In this document: positions 10,388-17,516 of the stretch, piece by piece
Numbering within the stretch: position 1 is the first letter of the stretch
Layout of the letters: every line of letters starts with the position of its first letter
From: an uncultured Myxococcales bacterium
Lineage (GTDB): Bacteria; Myxococcota_A; UBA9042
DNA: 51,683 bases
Assembly (NCBI GenBank): GCA_937910235.1
Contig: CALENB010000041.1
Span: 1-51,683 of the forward strand
Direction of reading: 5' to 3'
The notes under the pieces: model-generated
Seen by the model: only the letters and a program-made list of their open reading frames with translations
Databases searched by the model: none
What the model was told of the DNA's origin: nothing
Position numbers and translations under genes: made by a program

Positions 10388-13143
10388 CAGTGGCAAGTCT
10401 GGGTACGGCCGCTCGTGGCGTGATCGCACTTGAACCAGCCGATAGTGCACTTGTCGAGCCAAGTTCCCTTCGCGCCGCAGCCCGGCACGGTGCCGTTCCA
10501 GCCGTTGTTTGTACCGAAACACGCCGTCTTGCAGCTACCCGAATCGCCCCACTGCTTCTCCGCGCCGGACTTACAATTGTAGTCGAAGCTGCCATCGCCA
10601 CGATGCGTCGCGAACCAAGCCGCTTGGCCGGGGTAGACGAGCTTGTTCTTGTCGTAGCAATCACCGCCCTTGAGCGCATTGCGGGTCCCGACTGGCGCAC
10701 ACAAGCAGAGCGCCGTGCCAACGCCGAAGCCGTCCTTGTCCTCATCCACAAAGTACTTCTTGCAGCCCTGTGCGTTGGGCTCATCCACACCATCGGCGCA
10801 GTTGTTGTCGATCTTGTCGCCGCAGATCTCGACCGCGCCCGGATGCGCGTTCTTGTCGAGCGGCGCGCAGTCGATCTTGCTGATGTCGGTGACGGTCCAG
10901 ACCTGGTCCGGCTTGCACAGGCAGCGCGATGGCGCCTTGATGCCGTAGCCGTCCTTGTCCGTGTCTGGGTAGTAGACCTTGCAGCCGGACGCGTCCTCGG
11001 GATCGATGTCCTTGTCGCAGTCGTTGTCCTTGCCGTCGCAAATCTCCGTCGCGCCCTTGTGGATGGTCTTGTCGAGCGGCGCGCAGTCCGTGACGTCAGG
11101 GTCGCCGTCGCCGTCGTCGTCGTCGTCGCACGCGTCGCCCGCTTTGTCGCCGTCGGTGTCCGTCTGATCTTTGTTTTTCACCTTCGGGCAGTTGTCCGCC
11201 ACGTCCGGCACCTCGTCGTTGTCGGAGTCGGGGTCGCACAGATCGCCGATGCCGTCCTTGTCGGTGTCGGTCTGATCCTTGCCGGCCTTGAAGGGGCAGT
11301 TGTCGTCCACGTCGAGCACGCCGTCGTCGTCGTCGTCCGGATCGCAGACGTCGCCCTTGCCGTCCTTGTCCCAGTCCGCCTGCGTTGGGTTCGCCATCAT
11401 CGGGCAGTTGTCTTTGCCGTCGGTGACCGTGTCGTTGTCGTCATCCTCGTCGCACGCGTCGCCCTCGCCGTCTTTGTCGTTGTCTTCCTGGTTCTTGTTG
11501 GCCGTCAGCGTGCAGTTGTCGGTCAGGTCGAGCACACCGTCGGCGTCGTCATCGTCATCGCACGCGTCACCTAGCTTGTCCTTGTCCGTGTCGAGCTGGT
11601 TTGGGTTCACGCTGAGTGGGCAGTTGTCCACGCCGTCAGGCACCTTGTCGTTGTCGTCGTCGGCATCACAGGCGTCGCCTTCGCCGTCCTTGTCGGTGTC
11701 GAGCTGGTCCTTATTCGCCGTCAACGTGCAGTTGTCGCTCAAGTCAGCCACGCCGTCCGCGTCGTCGTCGTTGTCGCACGCGTCGCCCTTACCGTCCTTG
11801 TCCGTGTCGAGCTGGTCAGCGTTCGCGGCGAGCGGGCAGTTGTCCTGGCCGTCTGGCACCTTGTCGTTGTCGTCGTCGTCGTCGCACACGTCGCCCTGGC
11901 CATCGCCATCGTTGTCGCTCTGATTGGGGTTCACCACGAGCGTGCAGCTGTCGGCGGCGTCCAACACCCCATCGCCGTCATCGTCGGGGTCACAGGCGTC
12001 TCCCAGCCCGTCTTTGTCGGTGTCGAGCTGATCGGGGTTGGCCGTGGCGGTGCAGTTATCCGCGGCGTCGAGGACGCCGTCGTTGTCGTCATCGGGGTCC
12101 ACGCAGTCCGCGATCTTGTCGCCGTCTAGGTCGTCGAATCCCTCGTCGGTCTTGTCGTCACAGTCGTTGTCTTTGCCGTCGCAGATCTCTTTGGCCGGCA
12201 TCGCGGCGCCGCACATCAGCTTTCCGTCCGTGCAGACCTCTTTGCCGTAGCAGATCCCCGCGTCGCCTTTTTGCGAGCAGGCTTCGAACGTGAGCGCTTC
12301 GTCCGTCTGTCCGTCGCAGTTGTTGTCTTTGCCATCGCACAGCTCGGCCGTCGGCGCCGCCCCACCACACGCTGGCAGGCCGTTTTCGCCGCATGCGCGG
12401 GTGCCTGGGCAGGCCCCCTCCGAGTTCTTGACGAGGCACTGCGTCGCCGCCTTGACGTGGATCGCCCACGCCGAGCAGAGGCACTCACCGGCGGTCGGCA
12501 CGCACTGCTTGTCGGCGCAGGTGAACCCCTTCGGGCAATCCGCCGCCACCGCACACGCCGTGGCGCAGAAGCTGCCGGCGCCGTCCGCGGACTTGCGGCA
12601 CGCGCCGCCTCCCAACCCACAGTCGGCGACCGTCTCGCACGGCCGGCAGAGGTTGAGGTGTTTACCGACACACGCCTGAGCGCTCTTGGTGTCGGACGGG
12701 TCGCTGGCGCCGCACATCCAGCCAGCGTCACACTTGCCGGCGACGCACGGCGCCGCGCAGACCTGACCATTGCGGTCCCAAGCGCACAGCTTCGAGGCGC
12801 ACGCTGCGGCCGTCGTGCAGGCGGCGCCAACGGCCTTGCCTGCCGCGCCGCCGTCCGTTAGTTCGGTAACGTCCTGCCCCGGTGCGCCGTCGGCGGCGGC
12901 GACAGTGTCCGTCGTCGCGTCCCCGGTGACGCCACCGTCGGGGCCGACGCCATCGCTGTTGACCGACACATCGGCGGCAGGGCCCGCCACGACGCCTTCA
13001 TCGCCGCCGCAGCCAGCGACCAACGCGCCTAGGAGCAGCGCGATCAGGGTCGCCGCGCAGAAGCGCCGGACGGACCCAGCCGGTGCGCGCACCTGAGACG
13101 CGGACGACAGGGCAACATCGGTACACAGACGACACGTAGGCAT
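10387..13143 (-). CDS. Surface lipoprotein with thrombospondin type 3 and MopE-like repeats
   Basis: I choose ATG 13143, preceded by GGGAG, giving 918 aa with a signal peptide and a perfect lipobox (ALVAGC). After a Asp/Thr/Ala-rich linker come Cys-rich modules (residues about 100-260). Four copies of a MopE-type metal-binding motif follow the pattern EICDGKDNDCDxxxDE: two before and two after nine consecutive 36-aa thrombospondin type 3 repeats (pattern DxDxDGxxDxxDNC...DxDxDGxGDxCD). The Asp-rich repeats should bind many Ca ions and form a stiff rod. The C-terminal 150 residues are Cys- and Trp-rich and end KCDHATSGRTQTCH, perhaps a small surface domain. Such proteins are common in myxobacteria; the role (adhesion or metal binding) is not known. 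Its stop overlaps the gluQ start by one base. Confidence 0.9.
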   Translation of the reverse strand: MPTCRLCTDVALSSASQVRAPAGSVRRFCAATLIALLLGALVAGCGGDEGVVAGPAADVSVNSDGVGPDGGVTGDATTDTVAAADGAPGQDVTELTDGGAAGKAVGAACTTAAACASKLCAWDRNGQVCAAPCVAGKCDAGWMCGASDPSDTKSAQACVGKHLNLCRPCETVADCGLGGGACRKSADGAGSFCATACAVAADCPKGFTCADKQCVPTAGECLCSAWAIHVKAATQCLVKNSEGACPGTRACGENGLPACGGAAPTAELCDGKDNNCDGQTDEALTFEACSQKGDAGICYGKEVCTDGKLMCGAAMPAKEICDGKDNDCDDKTDEGFDDLDGDKIADCVDPDDDNDGVLDAADNCTATANPDQLDTDKDGLGDACDPDDDGDGVLDAADSCTLVVNPNQSDNDGDGQGDVCDDDDDNDKVPDGQDNCPLAANADQLDTDKDGKGDACDNDDDADGVADLSDNCTLTANKDQLDTDKDGEGDACDADDDNDKVPDGVDNCPLSVNPNQLDTDKDKLGDACDDDDDADGVLDLTDNCTLTANKNQEDNDKDGEGDACDEDDDNDTVTDGKDNCPMMANPTQADWDKDGKGDVCDPDDDDDGVLDVDDNCPFKAGKDQTDTDKDGIGDLCDPDSDNDEVPDVADNCPKVKNKDQTDTDGDKAGDACDDDDDGDGDPDVTDCAPLDKTIHKGATEICDGKDNDCDKDIDPEDASGCKVYYPDTDKDGYGIKAPSRCLCKPDQVWTVTDISKIDCAPLDKNAHPGAVEICGDKIDNNCADGVDEPNAQGCKKYFVDEDKDGFGVGTALCLCAPVGTRNALKGGDCYDKNKLVYPGQAAWFATHRGDGSFDYNCKSGAEKQWGDSGSCKTACFGTNNGWNGTVPGCGAKGTWLDKCTIGWFKCDHATSGRTQTCH
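11125..12096 (-). repeat. Nine tandem 108-bp units encoding thrombospondin type 3 repeats
   Basis: Nine head-to-tail 36-codon units, first base of unit 1 at 12096 and last base of unit 9 at 11125, each coding the pattern DDDxDGVxDxxDNCxxxxNxxQxDxDKDGxGDxCD. A partial tenth unit leads into the MopE-like part. Odd and even units partly alternate (DNCTLTANK type versus DNCPLxxNP type), suggesting that duplication occurred as pairs of units (216 bp). Confidence 0.95.
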
Positions 13144-13216
13144 GGTGAACTCCCTTTTCTCGTCGCGCAGCGTAGCAGACCCCGGCGCGCGCGACTGCCC
13201 CGAATCGGGGTCGCGC

Positions 13217-13519
13217 TCACGCATCCGCGTCGCCGCGGCTGCTTTTGTCACGACTGAGGTGGTCGGCGACCAGGCGCGACCGCAGGCGCCAGCGCGCGCG
13301 TGCGTCTTGTAGCCCATCAAACCGCTCCGGGTCGACACCTTGCCAGTCGTAGGGGCAGTGCAAGCAGGCGTTGCCACAGCAGCGCCCGCGCGCGAGATGG
13401 TGGCGCGCGGTTTGGACGGGAAACCCGGTACGTGGATCGTCGTAGAATCGATCGGATCGACCCAGCGCGTCGCGATGGGCGCGTGCGGCGGCGAGCTCGT
13501 CCGACGAAGGCGCGTCCAC
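13217..13519 (-). CDS. Small Cys-containing protein, DUF5522-like
   Basis: A 100-aa cytoplasmic protein without signal peptide. The central part FYDDPRTGFPVQTARHHLARG followed by RCCGNACLHCPYDW closely resembles the DUF5522 pattern (hydrophobic strand, HLxRGxCCxxxCxHCPY). Four Cys in CCx3CxxC suggest a metal or Fe-S site; function of the family is not known to me. It begins 5 bp after the stop of the preceding minus-strand gene and 73 bp before the start of the repeat lipoprotein, so all probably belong to one transcript. Confidence 0.75.
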   Translation of the reverse strand: MDAPSSDELAAARAHRDALGRSDRFYDDPRTGFPVQTARHHLARGRCCGNACLHCPYDWQGVDPERFDGLQDARARWRLRSRLVADHLSRDKSSRGDADA

Positions 13520-13524
13520 GTCGC

Positions 13525-14478
13525 CTACAGCAGCCGGCCGCGCCTGGCACGCGGCGGCATGTTCAACGTCTGACGGATATCCGCGATCTGAGCCGCGGCG
13601 AGTCGGAAGTGGCGCAGCACCTGATACGCCGACAGCACGTTGCGCTCCCGGGCCACGCCTTCACGCGGATCGAGCGTAATCAGCAGCGAGACCCCGTTGG
13701 CGTCGGTGCGGTCGCTGACCACCGCAAACATCTGTCGCCGCTGCCGCGCGCGCGGATTGTGTACCTGCACCAAGACCAGATCTCCGGCTCGATAGCTGTC
13801 TCCAGAGCCGCCGTCCCAGCGCGTGGGCAGCTGCTCGGCGAAGCGGTCGAGGAACACGCGCAGCGTCTTGGTCGTCAACGCTCGTTTGCTGTTGGCGGGG
13901 CTCGCCTGCGGCCGACGCCGCAGCCCGTAGCGGCGAGGGGCTTTGAACCGGTGGCGCACAATCGCCTCGCGGAGCGGGAAATTCGCGAGGTGCAGACCAC
14001 GCTCCACGAGGTCGACATCGGCGCCTTTGACGGCCTCGAGGTCAGGTACAGAACCCCACGCGGCGTGCACGCCGCGGGCCACGTGATCGCGAGCCGCGCT
14101 CAGCAGCGCGTGGCTGATGGGGGCGTGGGTCTGCAGCGAGTTGGGGAGCGGTTGCACCGGCGCGAGCTGCGGTGCCGTCACGCCACCCGGACCCGCCGGC
14201 CGCTGACCGCCGTGGTGATGGACGCCGCCCGCGGGCGTCGGCGCCGCGATGCTGAGCGCTGGTTTCGCGACGCGCGTGGCCGCCTCAGGCCGAAGATCAG
14301 GGCCGATCACCAACACCCAAGACGCGGCCGCGGCGGCGAGGGTCAGCGGCACCAAGGCGCTGCGCCAACCGACACCGGACCGTCGCCGCTCGAGGCGACG
14401 TGTACCCAGGCCCACCAGGGGTCCGCGCCCTGTCGGACGAAAACGTGTGGTCGGCAGCGATTTTCGGCGGCTCAACAT
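13525..14478 (-). CDS. Membrane-anchored DUF1287-like protein, catalytic residues apparently lost
   Basis: 317 aa: Arg-rich N-terminus, one hydrophobic segment (residues about 41-62) serving as signal anchor, a Pro/Ala/Gly linker, then a soluble domain from about residue 115. The soluble part can be laid over the DUF1287 (NlpC/P60-like) layout: ADVDLVERGLHLANFPLREAI for the region that normally holds Cys-Thr-Asp-Val-Val, PRRYGLRRRP for PxxWGLxxPD, YRAGDLVLVQV for YxxGDIVxW, and VSDRTDANGVSLLITLD ending AYQVLRHFRL for the HIGIV...HN...ITGHYR end. The Cys and His expected of an active member are not there (residues 150-160 read KGADVDLV; the HIGIV position reads MFAVV). This alignment is from memory, so the family is tentative. 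The first gene of the minus-strand run; weak ribosome site. Confidence 0.5.
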   Translation of the reverse strand: MLSRRKSLPTTRFRPTGRGPLVGLGTRRLERRRSGVGWRSALVPLTLAAAAASWVLVIGPDLRPEAATRVAKPALSIAAPTPAGGVHHHGGQRPAGPGGVTAPQLAPVQPLPNSLQTHAPISHALLSAARDHVARGVHAAWGSVPDLEAVKGADVDLVERGLHLANFPLREAIVRHRFKAPRRYGLRRRPQASPANSKRALTTKTLRVFLDRFAEQLPTRWDGGSGDSYRAGDLVLVQVHNPRARQRRQMFAVVSDRTDANGVSLLITLDPREGVARERNVLSAYQVLRHFRLAAAQIADIRQTLNMPPRARRGRLL

Positions 14479-14721
14479 GACAGCTCGGCTCAGATATGCT
14501 TGTGATCGTTACTGATCTGGACCACGGCTACGCGGAACGGAGATCGCGGTCAAGCCGCGGGCCGCAAGTGATCGAAATCATTAGTTGACGGATAACACCG
14601 TGTGCGATCTGATACTTAGCTAGATCTACAACCGATCGAAGGTATTGATGGTTCCGGCCAGAAGCGCCGCCGTGCTACAAGGCGGCACTTCGCAGGCCGA
14701 GACCACGACGAGAGGTGATGC
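14479..14721. promoter_or_regulatory. Divergent promoter region of the two large operons
   Basis: 243 bp between divergent start codons, visibly more AT-rich than the surroundings (14505-14660). A TTGACG at 14585-14590 followed after 19 bp by TGATAC is the best -35/-10-like pair toward the + strand, but the spacing is long. The ribosome site for the + gene is AGAGGTGA just before ATG 14722. No operator is convincing. Confidence 0.35.
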
Positions 14722-17013
14722 ATGCTCCAGGTATCGTTTCGACAGGGCGCTCCCCGCATCGGATTGCGCCAGGCGAACACGTCGCTGGCGCTAGGGCTCT
14801 TGCTGACGACGCTCGCGTCGCTCACGATCTCAGGCTGCGGCGGCGACGACGAGAAGGCCGCGAGCACGGCTGATGCGACGAGCGGCGACGTGACGGCCGA
14901 CGCCAGCGCGACCGACACGAGCGGCTCCGCCACCGACGGCGTGAGCAGCACCGACGGTGACGCAGCGGCGACGACAGACGCCACGACTGGCGTCGATGGC
15001 CTGCCCGCGGTCGATCCCAACCCGGACTGCGACCCGCTGCAGCCGTCGTGGTGCGCCCTGCCGTGGCCCAGCAACCGGTTCCTCGCCCCGGACGCCAAGC
15101 GCAAGACCGGCGTGCGGCTCCAGTTCGGCCAGACCACCCTGCCAGCGAACCTGCAAGGGCTACACGTGCTGCCGACGCGCTTCAATCGCTGGGATGGCTA
15201 CGCCGTGTCCACCATGCTGCTGGTCCATTTTCCCGGCATCGACATCAGCAAGATGGGCGCGGAGACCAACCTGAGCCCCTCTCTGGCCGCCGACGCGCAG
15301 GTCGTTCTGCTGGAGGTCGCCAAGGACGGCAGCGTCGCTCGCGTGCCGACCTGGGCCGAGCTCGACAGCACCGCGGGCGTGCCGAGCAAACGGGCGCTCT
15401 TCGTCCGCCCCGGCGTCATTTTGAAGGAAGCGACCCGCTACGTCGTGGCCTTCCGCAAGCTGACCACGACCCAGGGCGAGGCCATCGCGCCGAGCCCAGC
15501 GTTCGCCGCGCTGCGTGACAACCAGACGAAGGGGACCTTCCTGGCGCCGCGACAAGCCCGGTTCGACGCGCTCTTCGCGCTGCTGAAGAAAGACGGAGTC
15601 GCCCGAGAAGACACGGTGTTGGCCTGGGATTTTGTGACGGCGAGCAGCGAGATGATGCACAGCGACATGCTGCAGATGCGCGACACCGAGCTCAAAGCGC
15701 TGCCCTTGGGCGCTGAGCTGACGATCACGAAGGTCGAGTCCTTCACCCCGCAGGAGCACCCCGACACGGCCCTCTTGCTCACCGGCGAGATGACCGTTCC
15801 GAGCTATCTGGAGACCTTCACCGTTGGCGAGCGTCTGCCGAAGGGCATGTTCGAGCCGCTGGCGACCAGTGAGCGCTTGGCCCGCGACGCCGAGGGCCGG
15901 CCGAAGAAGACGGGCACGCGCAAGGCGACGTTCTGGGTCACGGTCCCGCATAGCGCGATGGATGGATCGCCGCATGGCATCGTGCAATACGGTCATGGGC
16001 TGTTGGGCCGCGGCAGCCAAGTCAAAGGCGGCTTCAATCGCAAGATCGGCAACGACTACAAGGTCATCCACTTCGCCTGCGATTGGACCGGCATGGCGGA
16101 GGAAGACGAGTCGCCCATTACGCAGATGGTCTTCGAGTTCAGTGACTTCTACATGCTACCGGAGCGGATGCACCAAGGTTTTCTTGAGGCGCTGCTCCTG
16201 GGGCGGGCGATGCGGGAGCGTTTCGCGACGCTCGACCACGTCAAGAACGCCGTCAATAAGGCGACCGGCGCGAAGGTGGCGATCAGCATCGATAAGAAAC
16301 GCTTCTACTATACGGGAATTAGCCAAGGCGGCATCTACGGCGCGACGTACATGGCGCTGAGCACGGACGTCGCGCGCGGGCACCTCGGCGTACCCGGTCA
16401 GAACTACAGCCTGCTGTTGCACCGCTCGGTCGACTTTGCGCCCTTTTTTGTCGTGATGATCGCGGCCTACAACGAGAGCATCGACCGCGCGCTGCTGTTG
16501 GCGTCGGGTCAGATCCTATGGGATCAGGTCGATCCGGCGAGCTACTACCGGCACATCAAGGCCGAGCCCTTCGCCGGCAATCAGGCGCATGACGTGCTGC
16601 TCGCGTCGGCCAAAGGCGATTGGCAGGTCGCGCTGGTGACGAACGAGGTGACCGCGCGCACGGCCATCGGCGTCAAGCTGATGGCGAACTACGGCAAGGA
16701 CGTATCGTTGGTGAAGACGCAGGCTTACCCCTACAAGGGCTCCGGCATCGTCAACTACGACATCGGCAACCCGTGGCCCAAGCCGGGCAACCTGCCGGAT
16801 GACACCACGCTTCCTGGCATGCTCTGCGGCGAAAAGGGCCAATGTTGGGGCGAAAAGCACTGCAGCACGACGGGCACCTTCGCCGCCTGCACCCTCAAGG
16901 ACCCGCACGGCCGCATCCGCTATCTGGATCACCACAACGCGCAGCTGATGCACTTTCTCGACACCGGCGAGATCAAGGATGTCTGTGGCGGCGACGCGTG
17001 CACCCCTCTGTGA
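14722..17013 (+). CDS. VolA-like alpha/beta-hydrolase lipoprotein (lipase/esterase)
   Basis: 763 aa with signal peptide and lipobox (LTISGC), then a Thr/Ser/Asp/Ala linker of about 70 residues. The N-terminal domain starts CALPWPSNRFL, the PFPSD-type opening of bacterial virulence-factor lipase N-terminal domains (VolA/Lipase_bact_N type), and contains FVRPGVILKEATRYVVAF and DTVLAWDFVTAS, the usual Ig-like domain endings. The hydrolase domain has an oxyanion-type YGHGLLGRG and the nucleophile elbow GISQGGIYG with Ser534. The C-terminus carries a pair of Cys-containing loops (CGEKGQCWGEKHCS). It should be an outer-membrane or surface-anchored esterase. It opens an eight-gene run; the next gene overlaps its stop (GTGA). 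A larger relative lies at 33164-36175. Substrate unknown. Confidence 0.8.
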   Translation: MLQVSFRQGAPRIGLRQANTSLALGLLLTTLASLTISGCGGDDEKAASTADATSGDVTADASATDTSGSATDGVSSTDGDAAATTDATTGVDGLPAVDPNPDCDPLQPSWCALPWPSNRFLAPDAKRKTGVRLQFGQTTLPANLQGLHVLPTRFNRWDGYAVSTMLLVHFPGIDISKMGAETNLSPSLAADAQVVLLEVAKDGSVARVPTWAELDSTAGVPSKRALFVRPGVILKEATRYVVAFRKLTTTQGEAIAPSPAFAALRDNQTKGTFLAPRQARFDALFALLKKDGVAREDTVLAWDFVTASSEMMHSDMLQMRDTELKALPLGAELTITKVESFTPQEHPDTALLLTGEMTVPSYLETFTVGERLPKGMFEPLATSERLARDAEGRPKKTGTRKATFWVTVPHSAMDGSPHGIVQYGHGLLGRGSQVKGGFNRKIGNDYKVIHFACDWTGMAEEDESPITQMVFEFSDFYMLPERMHQGFLEALLLGRAMRERFATLDHVKNAVNKATGAKVAISIDKKRFYYTGISQGGIYGATYMALSTDVARGHLGVPGQNYSLLLHRSVDFAPFFVVMIAAYNESIDRALLLASGQILWDQVDPASYYRHIKAEPFAGNQAHDVLLASAKGDWQVALVTNEVTARTAIGVKLMANYGKDVSLVKTQAYPYKGSGIVNYDIGNPWPKPGNLPDDTTLPGMLCGEKGQCWGEKHCSTTGTFAACTLKDPHGRIRYLDHHNAQLMHFLDTGEIKDVCGGDACTPL

Positions 17014-17504
17014 GCCTGCTACGCCACCCGCTCTGGTTGCTGGTGCCTGCGTGTATTGGCGTCTGGACGCTCGTCGGCGTCGTGTCGGTGCCCGCGCTGG
17101 CGCCGCTCGTGGCGGTCGGCGAGCAGCGCTACAGCATGAACGCGCTGCAGCGGCGGCAGATTTTTGTCGAGATCGCCGGTCACGAGAATCGCTGGCGTGG
17201 GTACGGTGCGCGCAAGTTTCCCGAAGCGCCGTGGTCGGCCGAAGACGACTACCATTGGCACGTGCAGGCCCACATCGAGCGCACCCTGGCCCGGCGTCAC
17301 AAGCTCCCGAGCAGCCACATCTGGGCCTTGTACGACGAGGCGGTGCATGACAGATGGCCGCACGTGGGCATCCCGGCTGGTGCTGGCTTCGTGCATCCAC
17401 ACTTTCTGGCCGCCAGCGCCACGCTGACGACCACGCCGACGACCGCGGCCCCGACCGCAGCCCTGCGCGCCGCCGTGGTGCCGCTGCGCCCACGCCAACA
17501 CTAG
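17010..17504 (+). CDS. Small membrane-anchored His/Trp-rich protein, unknown
   Basis: I take GTG 17010, which overlaps the stop of the lipase gene (GTGA), giving 164 aa; GTG 16998 is possible too. Residues 4-35 are a signal anchor or signal peptide (LLRHPLWLLVPACIGVWTL). The soluble part carries HENRW, DDYHWHVQAHIE, SSHIWALYDEAVHDRWPH and FVHPH, that is an unusual density of His and Trp, followed by a Thr/Ala/Pro-rich tail. I do not recognise the family. The His content might bind a metal, but this is only a suggestion. The following gene starts 12 bp downstream. Confidence 0.7.
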   Translation: MSLLRHPLWLLVPACIGVWTLVGVVSVPALAPLVAVGEQRYSMNALQRRQIFVEIAGHENRWRGYGARKFPEAPWSAEDDYHWHVQAHIERTLARRHKLPSSHIWALYDEAVHDRWPHVGIPAGAGFVHPHFLAASATLTTTPTTAAPTAALRAAVVPLRPRQH

Positions 17505-17516
17505 CCAAGGAAGCCT

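Noticed and set aside
10318-11574. Long Val/Ala-rich + strand open frame opposite the TSP3 repeat lipoprotein
   Set aside because: It is the antisense shadow of the Asp codons (GAC read as GTC); the minus-strand frame has signal peptide, lipobox and repeats.
11125-12096. Regular 108-bp repeats considered as a CRISPR-like or non-coding array
   Set aside because: Units are contiguous without spacers and code thrombospondin type 3 repeats in one open frame.
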